This document shows positions 7,541 through 15,741 of a stretch of DNA of 54,992 nt, in pieces; the first letter of the stretch is position 1, and the number at the start of each line of letters is the position of its first letter. The translations under genes and the position numbers were made by a program. This DNA comes from Eubacteriales bacterium (GTDB lineage: Bacteria > Bacillota > Clostridia > Lachnospirales > Lachnospiraceae), in assembly GCA_030524455.1 (NCBI GenBank), contig JAUNGT010000018.1:1-54992 (forward strand), written 5' to 3'. The notes below the pieces were generated by a model. That model did no database searches. It saw only the letters and a list, made by a program, of their open reading frames with translations, and was not told where the DNA came from.

Positions 7541-8247
7541 GCAAATACCTCCCGAAAATAAGCGTCCACGGATTTGTGCCGGGTGTCCCGCAGCTCCTCC
7601 ACGCTGGAGGAGAGGACGGCCTTTCCGTTCCGCAGAAAGATTACGTCGTCCAGGATCGGCTCAATGTCCGAGATCAGGTGCGTGGAAATCAGAATGGACG
7701 CTTCTTCATTGTAATCCCGGATAATTGTTTTCAGAATAAAATCCCGCGCCGCCGGATCCACGCCGGCAATGGGCTCGTCGAGAATATACAGCCTGGCACG
7801 GCGGCTCATCACCATCGCAAGCTGCACCTTCTCCCGGGTGCCCTTGGAGAGGGTCTTAAAGGGGGCGTCCGGATCGATCTCCAGGGAGGAGAGCATGGCG
7901 TCCGCCTTCTCCTGCTCAAAATCCTCATAGAAGTCCGCAAAAAAAGCGGCAAGCTCCCGAATCCGCATGGAGCCGGGGACATAGGTGCGCTCCGGCAGGT
8001 AGGAGACGCAGGCCTTGGTGGCCGGTCCCGGCAGATTGCCTGCGATCAGCGCCTGTCCCGCAGAAGGCACCAAAAGGCCGCACAAAAGCTTGATCAGCGT
8101 GGATTTGCCGCTTCCGTTCGGCCCCAAAAGACCCACGATACGGCCGGCGGGAATATCCAGGCTGACATGGTCCAGGGCGGCCTTTTTGCCGAACCGCTTG
8201 GTCAGATCGCGGATGGCCACAAGACTGCCCGTATTCATCTCATTCAT
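7534..8247 (-). CDS. ABC transporter ATP-binding protein
   Basis: A 237-residue ATPase with Walker A GLLGPNGSGKST, a Q-loop region near YLPERTYVPGSMR, the signature LSKGTREKVQLAMV and Walker B LYILDEPIAGVDP followed by the H-loop STHL. The signature starts LSKGT rather than LSGGQ, common in this exporter subfamily. It overlaps the GntR gene by eight bases and the permease gene by seven, so translation is probably coupled. It powers the permease downstream. Confidence 0.92.
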   Translation of the reverse strand: MNEMNTGSLVAIRDLTKRFGKKAALDHVSLDIPAGRIVGLLGPNGSGKSTLIKLLCGLLVPSAGQALIAGNLPGPATKACVSYLPERTYVPGSMRIRELAAFFADFYEDFEQEKADAMLSSLEIDPDAPFKTLSKGTREKVQLAMVMSRRARLYILDEPIAGVDPAARDFILKTIIRDYNEEASILISTHLISDIEPILDDVIFLRNGKAVLSSSVEELRDTRHKSVDAYFREVFAC

Positions 8248-8617
8248 CTTGTTTCTCCTTTCCTTCCTGTTCCGACAGCATATGGATAATCTCCGTCTTG
8301 CGGTAGCCCAGGCTCTGCATCCTGGTCAAAAAAAGGACAATCTGCTCCTCCGCCAGCTCCCGGCGCGTCTGACTGATCATATTCGTATCCTCCGTGACAA
8401 TCCGCCCGCTGGTGCGCTGGGTGATAATCAGCCCCGTGCGTTCCAGCTCGGCGAAAGCCTTCTGCATCGTATTCGGGTTGACGCTGGCGGCCGCCGCCAG
8501 CTCCCGCACGCTCGGAAGCCTTGCCCCCGGCGGGTAAAAGCCGGAGACAATCTCCAGCTTCAGGCGTTCTACAAGCTGTGTGTAAATCGGTCTGTCGTTG
8601 TCAAGCTCCCATGCCAT
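8240..8617 (-). CDS. GntR-family regulator, YtrA-like
   Basis: A 125-residue regulator with an N-terminal winged helix (about 10-75; GARLPSVRELAAAASVNPNT, and the wing ending TSGRIVTEDT) and a short helical tail for dimerisation (about 80-120), the size typical of the YtrA subfamily, which has no large ligand domain. It is the first gene of the exporter operon and probably represses it: a perfect 9+9 palindrome overlaps the promoter just upstream. AAGGAG lies six bases before its ATG. Confidence 0.9.
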   Translation of the reverse strand: MAWELDNDRPIYTQLVERLKLEIVSGFYPPGARLPSVRELAAAASVNPNTMQKAFAELERTGLIITQRTSGRIVTEDTNMISQTRRELAEEQIVLFLTRMQSLGYRKTEIIHMLSEQEGKEKQDE

Positions 8618-8659
8618 GAAAATCTCCTTCCTGTCGCGCCGGCGATTCGCCGCGGCTAT

Positions 8660-8710
8660 ATTGTATTACTGATCTAATACAATGATATTATCGGAAGCTG
8701 GAAAAGTCAA
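8660..8710 (-). promoter_or_regulatory. Exporter operon promoter with GntR operator
   Basis: On the minus strand TTGACT (8705-8710), 17 bases, TATCAT (8682-8687). A perfect inverted repeat ATTGTATTA-N6-TAATACAAT (8660-8683) overlaps the -10 and the start point, as expected for autorepression by the YtrA-like regulator it precedes. Confidence 0.75.
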
Positions 8711-8714
8711 GAGG

Positions 8715-8743
8715 TTGCGGAATAAAAAAAAATAGGGTAAAAT
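8715..8743 (+). promoter_or_regulatory. Promoter of the three-gene unknown cluster
   Basis: TTGCGG (8715-8720), 17 bases, TAAAAT (8738-8743). The predicted start near 8750 falls at the left end of the palindromic repeat, so the transcript would begin with that folded element. Confidence 0.5.
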
Positions 8744-8750
8744 ACATGGA

Positions 8751-8901
8751 TAACAGTTCAGCCAGCCGGGAGTGACCGCCCGATTATGAGCAGGAAACGG
8801 CGTTCCGCCTTATTCCACAGGGAGCCGCAAAGCGGCGGAAAGCGGTTATGCGCGCAAGACGAACAAGTTCGTCTGTGCGAATGGCGCGGGCTGAACTGTT
8901 A
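8751..8901. repeat. Palindromic intergenic repeat, copy 1
   Basis: A 151-bp element bounded by perfect 13-bp inverted repeats (TAACAGTTCAGCC at 8751 and its complement ending at 8901). It holds an 8-bp-stem hairpin AGACGAAC-AA-GTTCGTCT (8857-8874). The right 60 bases are almost identical to 50190-50263, and the left end matches 42789 and 50071. It is open in the frame of the gene after it, which makes a false 5' extension of that gene possible. No transposase is present; it may be a MITE-like or REP-like element. Confidence 0.75.
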
Positions 8902-8938
8902 CATACCTGGAAAGCCTGGCGGGAAGGAGATTTTGCGA

Positions 8939-11900
8939 GTGAGGGAGCTGGAGGAGCACATCCTGACGGAGGAATACAAAAAAATAGAGGGAAGCCTTAC
9001 CTTCTCGGTCAAGCTGGCAGAGCTGACGGCATATCCGGGAGAGACGGCCCGGGGCAGCTTCTGGATCAGCGCATCGGGTCCGGCGGCGGCCTGCGGCCGC
9101 GTCTGCACCGGGGATGAGCGGATGAAATGCAGCGCAGAGTGGTTTGACGGCGGCAGGGAGCAGATCGGCTTTACCTTCGACGCGGCGGAACTGGAGCCGG
9201 GGGACAGCCGTCAGGGACGCTTTCTGATCCTGTCCAATTATGGGGAGTACGAGCTCGGCTGGCGGGTCGTGGTGGCGGAGAAGCCGGCGGCGGGCGCGGC
9301 GGGACCGGTGGAGGATCTGGATGGTTTTGCCGCCCTTGCCCGCACCGACTGGCGGGAGGCGGTACGCCTTTTTTATTCCGGGGATTTTTCCGGCCTTGTC
9401 CGGCGGGAGAAAAAGGCAGCGCTTTTGTACCGGGGACTTTCGGCGTCCTTCGGAAATGAGGCCAACGTGGAAGCCTTTCTGGAGGCCGCCGGCAAAAAGC
9501 AGCCGGTGCGGTTTTGGCCGGTGCAGCGCGAGATCTGCGCAGACCAGCTGCAGGGCCAGGTCAGCGAGGAAATCCGGATCCTGCGGGAGGGCTGGGGGCC
9601 GGTGCAGCTTCGCGTGGAGGCGGAGGGGGATTTTATCGCGCTGGAAAAGACCCGGATCGGAGAGGATGATTTTCTCGGAAATCTGTGCCGGCTTCCGGTC
9701 TTTCTGGACGGGGAACGGATGCACGACGGCCGGAATTTCGGGGAGGTCCGGGTTTCCTGGTACGGCGGCGGCTTTACGGTGCCGGTGACGGCGGTGCGCC
9801 ATAGGGCCCTGCCCCGGCTCGGGGAACGGCGGAGCCTTTCCTTAAAAAAAAGCAGTGCAGAGCTGGTGGAGCTTTATGAGCAGATGAGGACCCGCCGGAT
9901 CGGGCAGGAGGAATGGCTGGAGAAGGCCAGGGACTGCATCGGCCGGATGGCGCGCCAGGGCCAGGATAGGACGGTGGTGCAGCTTTTTGAGGTGCAGCTT
10001 TTGATCACGGAGGAGCGGCAGGAGGAAGCGGGGGCCGTCCTTCGGCGCCTGAAGGAGCACATCCTGTCCTGTCCGCCGGCGGTGGTCTGCTATTATCTGT
10101 ATCTGACGACGCTTTACGACAGGAGGGAGGAGTACGTCCGCCGGGCGGCCCGGAAGGTGGAGGAGATCTTTGCGCAGAATCCGGGGGAGTGGCGGATTGC
10201 CTGGCTTCTTCTGTTTTTGTCCAGGGAAGTCAATTACAGCGCGCAGCGAAGATGGCAGTTTTTGGAAAAGCAGTACCGCGCCGGCTGCGTCAGTCCGGTG
10301 CTGTATCTGGAAGGGCTTTCGGTGCTCAACGCCAATCCGGCGCTTTTGACGCTTGACCGGGTGGCCGTGCGGGTGCTGATGTACGGGGCGAAAAGAGGGC
10401 TCCTTGGCGCTGACCTGACCGGTCAACTTGCGGAGCTGGCCTCCCGGGAGAAATATTTTGACAGGACGCTGTTTGCGGTGCTGCGCCTGGCCTGGGAAAA
10501 GCGCCCGGAGGACCGCCTTCTGCACGCGATCTGCTCCCTGCTGATCAAGGGCGGCAGGACCGGGAAGGAGTGGCACGTCTGGTACGCCCGGGGCGTGGAG
10601 AAAAAGCTTCGCGTAACCCGGCTGTATGAGTATTATCTGATGAGCCTGGATATGGAAAAGGAGGAGACGCTGCCCAAGAGCGTGCTTTTGTATTTTGCCT
10701 ACCAGAGCAATCTGGACTGGGAGTACAGCGCCTATCTGTATGTGTGCGTGGAGCGCTGCCGGCAGGAGGATCCGGAGCTTTACATTGCTTATAAGCCCCA
10801 GATCGACCGCTTTTTGCTGGATTGCCTGCTTAAGGGGAGGATCAGCAAGCGGCTGGCCTGGCTCTATCAGCGCAATCTGACGGCGGATATGCTGACGGAG
10901 GAGAGCGGAAGGGCGCTGGCCGGTCTGCTCTGCACGGTTTTGGTGAGCCTGCCGGATCTTGCCTGCAAAAAGCTGGTGCTGGTGCAGGGCTGCCTGCGCG
11001 GGGAGGAGAGCTGGGCCCTGCAGGAGGGAAAAGCCTGTGTCTGCGCAGTCGGGAAGGATTTTGCATTGTTTGTCCAGGACGAGGCAGGAAACCGGCGCTG
11101 CGTCAGCGGACAGGCTTGTCTGGAGCCTTTGTTTGACGGGGCGGAGGCAGAGCGTCTCTGGGGCCGGGAAAATCTGCTGCGCTGGGGCCGGGGGCTGGTT
11201 TCCTTCCAGCTGGCCTGTGCCGGGGAGCAGCCCTTTTGCGTCACCGGGGACAATGTGGACTGCTGTCTGGCGCTGGCGGCGCAAAAGCGCCTTGACCGGG
11301 ACAGCGGGCAGAGCCTGCGCTGGGCGATTCTGACCTTTTTCAGGCATCAGGGAAGCCGGCGGCAGCTTCGCCTGTTTCTGGCGGGGCTGCGGGATGAGGA
11401 TTTAAGCCCGGCGCACCGTCTGGAGACGGTGGCCTGCCTGACGGAGGAGGGGCTGTGCGAGAAGGCCTATGGCTGGATGGCGGGACAGGATGCCCGGGCC
11501 CTGGATGCGAGGGTGCTGCTGCGCCTGTGCAGCGGTCTTTTGGAACGGCGGCTGTTTGCCGGGCAGCAGCGCATGACCGGGCTGTGCGCCGCGGCCGCCC
11601 TGCGGGGCAAGTACGACGGCAGGATCCTGCAGGAGCTGACAGACTTTTATGAGGGCAGCTGCGCGGAGCTGGAGGTGATCAAGGGAGCGGCGGAGGGCTT
11701 CGGCATCGATACCTGGCCCCTGTGCCGCCGGCTGATCGCCCAGCTTCTCTTTACCGGGAAGGATGTGACGGAGCGCATGGAGCTTTTGCGCCAGTACGCC
11801 CGGGAGGGCGGCCCCTGGGGGCTGGAGCGGGCGTTTCTGCACCGCTGTGCCTACAGCTATGTGATGGAAAAGCAGCCTGTCCATATTTATATGATTCAGG

Positions 11901-12478
11901 AAATGCTGCGGATGGAGCGCTGTCACGAGCCGGTCACACCGCTGTGCCGGATTGCCTGCCTGCGGTATTTTGCCCGCAACAAGGGCCAGCTGGACGAAAA
12001 GACCGTCCGCTGGATACGCACGGCGGCGGGCGCTCTTTTGGAGCAGGGCTGTCTGCTGCCGGAGATAAAGGAGTTTCTGGAGCTCGTCCCCGGGGCCTAT
12101 GTGCTGGCGGACAAAACCTTTGTGGTTTATCAGGACAGCGCAGCTGTGCGGCCCGTGCTCAATTACCGGGTGGTGCGGGAGGAGGAGCAGGAGGATTACC
12201 GCAGCGCAGAGCTTTTGGCCGTGTGCAGCGGGATCTACGTCTCCTGCTTTATCCTCTTTCCGGGGGAAAGTCTGCAGTATTATGTGACGGAGCGCGAAAA
12301 TCCCTCCGAAATCCTGGAAAGCGGGCTGCTTAAGGCGGAGAGCTGCCCGGAGGCTGCAGCCTCCACCCGCTTCGGGATGCTTTGCGCGGCGGCGGACGGG
12401 CGGCGCAGCAGCGCCGAGCGGCTGGACATTTTAAGCGACTATCTTTACAGGCAGTTCGGCGCGGAAAAACTGTTTTAG
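8939..12478 (+). CDS. Large conserved protein with helical body (DUF5717-like)
   Basis: An 1179-residue protein with no signal peptide or membrane segment. The first 110 residues look like a beta-sandwich (GSLTFSVKLAELTAYPGE through NYGEYELGWRVVV); the remainder from about 300 is mainly amphipathic helix, rich in Leu, Arg and Glu, like a TPR-type solenoid, with another beta-like part near 700-800. I believe it belongs to DUF5717 from memory, unverified. The start is GTG at 8939: AAGGAG lies nine bases before it, whereas the longer frame from 8786 runs through a repeat element and is not credible. It is followed after 24 bp by an actin/Hsp70-like gene and then a TPR gene. Function unknown; a large scaffold or client-binding partner of the ATPase-like protein is one idea. 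Confidence 0.75.
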   Translation: MRELEEHILTEEYKKIEGSLTFSVKLAELTAYPGETARGSFWISASGPAAACGRVCTGDERMKCSAEWFDGGREQIGFTFDAAELEPGDSRQGRFLILSNYGEYELGWRVVVAEKPAAGAAGPVEDLDGFAALARTDWREAVRLFYSGDFSGLVRREKKAALLYRGLSASFGNEANVEAFLEAAGKKQPVRFWPVQREICADQLQGQVSEEIRILREGWGPVQLRVEAEGDFIALEKTRIGEDDFLGNLCRLPVFLDGERMHDGRNFGEVRVSWYGGGFTVPVTAVRHRALPRLGERRSLSLKKSSAELVELYEQMRTRRIGQEEWLEKARDCIGRMARQGQDRTVVQLFEVQLLITEERQEEAGAVLRRLKEHILSCPPAVVCYYLYLTTLYDRREEYVRRAARKVEEIFAQNPGEWRIAWLLLFLSREVNYSAQRRWQFLEKQYRAGCVSPVLYLEGLSVLNANPALLTLDRVAVRVLMYGAKRGLLGADLTGQLAELASREKYFDRTLFAVLRLAWEKRPEDRLLHAICSLLIKGGRTGKEWHVWYARGVEKKLRVTRLYEYYLMSLDMEKEETLPKSVLLYFAYQSNLDWEYSAYLYVCVERCRQEDPELYIAYKPQIDRFLLDCLLKGRISKRLAWLYQRNLTADMLTEESGRALAGLLCTVLVSLPDLACKKLVLVQGCLRGEESWALQEGKACVCAVGKDFALFVQDEAGNRRCVSGQACLEPLFDGAEAERLWGRENLLRWGRGLVSFQLACAGEQPFCVTGDNVDCCLALAAQKRLDRDSGQSLRWAILTFFRHQGSRRQLRLFLAGLRDEDLSPAHRLETVACLTEEGLCEKAYGWMAGQDARALDARVLLRLCSGLLERRLFAGQQRMTGLCAAAALRGKYDGRILQELTDFYEGSCAELEVIKGAAEGFGIDTWPLCRRLIAQLLFTGKDVTERMELLRQYAREGGPWGLERAFLHRCAYSYVMEKQPVHIYMIQEMLRMERCHEPVTPLCRIACLRYFARNKGQLDEKTVRWIRTAAGALLEQGCLLPEIKEFLELVPGAYVLADKTFVVYQDSAAVRPVLNYRVVREEEQEDYRSAELLAVCSGIYVSCFILFPGESLQYYVTERENPSEILESGLLKAESCPEAAASTRFGMLCAAADGRRSSAERLDILSDYLYRQFGAEKLF

Positions 12479-12502
12479 AAGCCGGAAAGGAGCATGAAAC
12501 GG

Positions 12503-13828
12503 ATGTTTCTGGAAAAAAGGGAGACGAAAAACGGCATAGGCGGCGCGATTGTAGGCTTTGACCTGACCGGAAAGGCCCTGCAGATGAGCTTTTTGCTTCC
12601 CGGAGGGACCCAGCCGGAGACGCTGAGCGTCCCGGAAAAGGAGCGGGCGCAGGGGGCGGAGCCGTTTTGGATTCCCGCTGCGCTGGCCCGGCTGACGGAT
12701 CAGGATCTGTGGCTGTACGGCGGGAGGGCGCTGGAGGCGGCGAAAAAGGGGGAGGCCTTTTTGGCAGAGTCCCTCCTGGAAAACGCGGTGCGCAAAAAAC
12801 AGGTGCAGGTGGGGGAGCAGCTTTACGACGGAACCGCCCTGCTATCCCTGTTTTTAAAGCGCGCCATGTCGCTGCTGCCGCCGGCGGTGCGGTCGCAGAA
12901 GCTCTCGGCGCTTGTATTTTCCGTGGAGGAGATTTCCGGGCGGGCAGCGGAGACGCTTTCGGAGGCGGTAGCCTTGCTGGAGCTTGCGGGAGTGCAGCTT
13001 TATGTGATCGGGCGGGCGGAGAGCTTTTTCTATTACAATATCAGCCAGCCGAGGGAGCTGTGGCTGCGCGATGTGCTTTTGTGCGACTTTACCGGGCTTC
13101 ATCTGCGCACCCTGCTGTTTACGGCAAACCGGCGCACCACGCCGGTGGCCTGCCTGGTGGAGGAGAAGGACTGGGAGACGGTGAGACCGCTTTTGGCGGA
13201 GCAGCCTGCCGCAGAGGAAAAGGAGTTTCTCGACCGTTGCTTTTTGGAAGCCGCACAAAAGGTGACGGAGGGCCGCGAGACGGGCTGCGTTTATCTGATC
13301 GGGGCTGGCTTTGACGGGGAGTGGTACCGGGAATCCCTGAAATTTCTCTGCCGGGAGAGGCGGGTGTTTTTGGGCAGCAATCTCTACAGCAAGGGAGCCT
13401 GCTACGCGGCCATGCAGCGCCTTGTGCCCGGCGGGATCGCCGGGGAGTACGCCTTTCTGGGCCGGGATATGGTCAAGGCAAATCTGGGCATGAGCGGCCT
13501 GTACCGGGGCAGGGAGACATATCTTCCCCTGCTGGACGCGGGCGTCAACTGGTATGAGGCCGGCTGCGAGAGAGAATTTTTGCTGGAGGAAAAGGATAAT
13601 TTTTCTCTGCGGATCACGCCCTTAAACGGCGGCGCAGCGCGGGAGGTGCAGGTGAAGCTTGCGGGACTGCCCGACAGGCCGCCCCGGACGACCCGGATCC
13701 GGCTGCGGGTGGAGATGACGGATGTTTCCAGTGTGCGCATCAGCATGGAGGATCTGGGCTTCGGGGAGTTTTTCGCGGCCACGCACCGGTTCTGGGAGGA
13801 GAGGTTAATGCTGGAGGAAAAAAAATAG
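12503..13828 (+). CDS. Actin/Hsp70-like fold protein of unknown function (DUF5716-like)
   Basis: A 441-residue soluble protein. The N-terminal GAIVGFDLTGKALQMSF resembles the phosphate-1 loop of the actin/Hsp70 ATPase fold (Gly-Phe-Asp-hydroxyl residue), and YLIGAGFDGEWY near 265-275 resembles the phosphate-2 loop; a later block RVFLGSNLYSKGACYAA contains a Gly-Ala-Cys motif. I recall this family as DUF5716, unverified. ATPase activity is not shown. The ATG at 12503 is chosen over 12494 because AAGGAG is ten bases before it and only one base before the other. It lies between the 1179-residue protein and a TPR protein, one base from the latter, so the three are probably made together. Confidence 0.65.
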   Translation: MFLEKRETKNGIGGAIVGFDLTGKALQMSFLLPGGTQPETLSVPEKERAQGAEPFWIPAALARLTDQDLWLYGGRALEAAKKGEAFLAESLLENAVRKKQVQVGEQLYDGTALLSLFLKRAMSLLPPAVRSQKLSALVFSVEEISGRAAETLSEAVALLELAGVQLYVIGRAESFFYYNISQPRELWLRDVLLCDFTGLHLRTLLFTANRRTTPVACLVEEKDWETVRPLLAEQPAAEEKEFLDRCFLEAAQKVTEGRETGCVYLIGAGFDGEWYRESLKFLCRERRVFLGSNLYSKGACYAAMQRLVPGGIAGEYAFLGRDMVKANLGMSGLYRGRETYLPLLDAGVNWYEAGCEREFLLEEKDNFSLRITPLNGGAAREVQVKLAGLPDRPPRTTRIRLRVEMTDVSSVRISMEDLGFGEFFAATHRFWEERLMLEEKK

Positions 13829-13829
13829 G

Positions 13830-14663
13830 ATGGGACGGGTTTATTTTTGCCTGGGCAAAAGCGCGGAGGTGCCCTATTATTTTGAAAAAGCCAGAGTCCA
13901 TGTCTGGAGCGTGGAGGAGCTGTGCTATTTTGTGCGGGAAAACGCCTGGATTTTGGAGGAGGGCGTTTTGGGCGAGCCGCTGGCGGCCTGGGTGGGCGAG
14001 CAGTGCAGCCTGCCGGAGCTTTCGGAGGCGCTTTCCCAGGCGCTGCGCCGGGGAGAGCCTGCGGTGGGCTTTGCAGAGACGCTGTTTTCCTACACCGGCT
14101 ACTGCACAGCCGGGGAACTGGCCCAGGTGCGAAAGATCCTGGAGCTGGGGGAAAAGAGCAGCAGCGCGGAGCGGGGCAGAGCCAGGGGGGATTATTTTCT
14201 GGAGCAGAAAAAATATGCCATGGCCCTGCGGGAGTATGAGGAGCTGCTGACGGATCTGGCCGGGGCGCGCCCGGAATTTCTGGGGCAGGTTTATCAGGGG
14301 GCGGGCCGTGCCTACGCCGGACTGTTCTTGTTTGACCGGGCGGCGGATGCCTTTGAGCGGACCTGGAGGATGCTGGGCGGACGGGAAAACGCGCGGCGCT
14401 TTCTGACGGCGAAGCGTCTGGCGCTGTCGGAACAGGAGTATGTGGATTTTCTGGCCCTTCATCCGGAGCTGTATCAGCTTTCGCTGGAGCTGGAGGAGCG
14501 CGTCAGAAAATTGGAGGAGGAGTGGAAGGAGAGTGAGCAGGCCGCTTTTCTGGAAAAGGTGCGGCGGGCCGGAAGGGACGGAGCCCAGGATGTGAGCCGG
14601 CGCATGATGCAGGAAAAGCTCTGTGAGCTGGAGGACGAGTACCGCTCCGGCGTGGAGCGGTAG
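13830..14663 (+). CDS. TPR-like protein, third gene of the unknown cluster
   Basis: A 277-residue soluble protein. Residues about 125-195 contain two TPR-like helical pairs (GDYFLEQKKYAMALREYEEL and YQGAGRAYAGLFLFDRAADA), and 200-277 is a charged, coiled-coil-like tail. The first 110 residues match nothing I know. The ATG follows the preceding stop by one base, with GGAGG inside the end of that gene. TPR domains commonly bind partner proteins, so an adaptor role for the Hsp70-like neighbour is possible but inferred. No clear terminator separates it from the convergent PHP gene 40 bp away. Confidence 0.7.
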   Translation: MGRVYFCLGKSAEVPYYFEKARVHVWSVEELCYFVRENAWILEEGVLGEPLAAWVGEQCSLPELSEALSQALRRGEPAVGFAETLFSYTGYCTAGELAQVRKILELGEKSSSAERGRARGDYFLEQKKYAMALREYEELLTDLAGARPEFLGQVYQGAGRAYAGLFLFDRAADAFERTWRMLGGRENARRFLTAKRLALSEQEYVDFLALHPELYQLSLELEERVRKLEEEWKESEQAAFLEKVRRAGRDGAQDVSRRMMQEKLCELEDEYRSGVER

Positions 14664-14703
14664 CGTCCTTTGGTGTGATACGCCCTGCAAGCGGCTGCCG
14701 GTC

Positions 14704-15522
14704 TTAAAGCCGGTGGAAGAGAGGGCGGCGCTTTTCAAAGGTGCAGTAGTGCGTAAAGCCGCATTCCTTTAAAACCGCCTCGGCCCGCGCAAAGGGCAGC
14801 GCGATGTCGGCAGGGCGGTGGGCGTCGGAGCCCACGGTGACAATCTCACCGCCCCGGCGGCGGTATTCCTTCAGAAAGCCGGTGCAGGGATGCTGCTCCC
14901 GAAGCCCCTTTCGCAGTCCTGCGGTGTTGATCTCGATGCCCTTGCCCTTTTCCAGCAGGGCGTCGATGATTTGGCCGAAAATGTCGGCATACTGTTCGTA
15001 GCGGTAGTTTGCGTCCCGTTCCCGGCTGTAGCGGATCACATAGTCGATGTGGCCGTACACGTCGAAATCGGAGAAGGAGCGGACGGAAGCGAGAATCTCC
15101 TCAAAATAGGCCCGGTAGCCCTCCTCGGTGGTGCGTCCCTCGTAATAGGAGGGATAGGCCGGATCCAGGTGCCGCACCACATGGGTGGAGCCGATAATAA
15201 AGTCAAAATCATAGGCCGCGGCAAAGGCGGCGATTCGCCGGGAGATGTCCGGCTGCAGCCCAAGCTCCACGCCGAAGCGGACCTTGATCCGGTCCCGGTA
15301 CTGCTCGCGCAGGCAAAGCAGGGCAGCCCGGTAGGCATCGGCATCCAGCTCAAACATACCGGCGGGGCATTCCTCCGATACCGGAAAATCCATGTCCATG
15401 TGTTCGGTAAAGCAAATCTCTGAAAGTCCCAGGCATATAGCCTGGCGTATCATGTCCTCCATGGGGGCCTGGGAATCCCCGGAAAAAGAGGAGTGCATAT
15501 GGTAATCAGCCCTGATTGGCAT
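14704..15522 (-). CDS. PHP-domain histidinol-phosphatase-type phosphoesterase
   Basis: A 272-residue PHP-family metal-dependent phosphoesterase. Metal-site motifs are DYHMHSSFSGD (about 5-15), FTEHMD, the Glu in FGVELG, GSTHVV, GHIDYVIRY and GSDAHRP. The length and motif order match the HisK-type histidinol phosphatase that makes histidinol in histidine synthesis, though related enzymes act on other phosphate esters and no his genes are nearby. The start is the ATG at 15522, with AAGGAGG seven bases before it; a longer frame to 15600 has an unlikely leader. It is transcribed away from gap. Confidence 0.85.
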   Translation of the reverse strand: MPIRADYHMHSSFSGDSQAPMEDMIRQAICLGLSEICFTEHMDMDFPVSEECPAGMFELDADAYRAALLCLREQYRDRIKVRFGVELGLQPDISRRIAAFAAAYDFDFIIGSTHVVRHLDPAYPSYYEGRTTEEGYRAYFEEILASVRSFSDFDVYGHIDYVIRYSRERDANYRYEQYADIFGQIIDALLEKGKGIEINTAGLRKGLREQHPCTGFLKEYRRRGGEIVTVGSDAHRPADIALPFARAEAVLKECGFTHYCTFEKRRPLFHRL

Positions 15523-15618
15523 AAGAGAACCTCCTTCTGCAGCGTTTGAGGCTGCTTTGAACAGGAACCAGTATACCACAAAAGGGGGCCTTATTTCCAA
15601 TTATTTTCATTTTAGATC

Positions 15619-15680
15619 TTGATATTTTGGGACAAATTAGGTAGAATAAGAGTGCTGATAAAATTTTGTCAAGCACTCTG
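15619..15680 (+). promoter_or_regulatory. gap promoter and near-palindromic leader
   Basis: TTGATA (15619-15624), 17 bases, TAGAAT (15642-15647). A near-palindrome follows at 15650-15680, with arms AGAGTGCT and AGCACTCT around an AAAATTTT core, covering the predicted start point. It could be a repressor site or an mRNA 5' stem-loop. Its half-sites are in the opposite order to the CIRCE heat-shock operator. Confidence 0.65.
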
Positions 15681-15741
15681 CCCTTTTTCGGACAGCCGCC
15701 TGGCAAAAGAATTCTAAAAACATTTTTAGGAGGAAACTAAA

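Noticed and set aside
8786..8938. Protein start at ATG 8786 for the large helical protein
   Set aside because: The region is part of a palindromic repeat shared with another gene's upstream region and the GTG at 8939 has an ideal ribosome site.
9842..11347. Long minus-strand frame opposite the large helical protein
   Set aside because: No motif, biased composition and complete overlap with a well-supported gene on the other strand; a shadow of high GC.
15650..15680. CIRCE heat-shock operator at the gap promoter
   Set aside because: The half-sites are in the reverse order (GAGTGCT first, AGCACTC last, longer spacing) compared with TTAGCACTC-N9-GAGTGCTAA.
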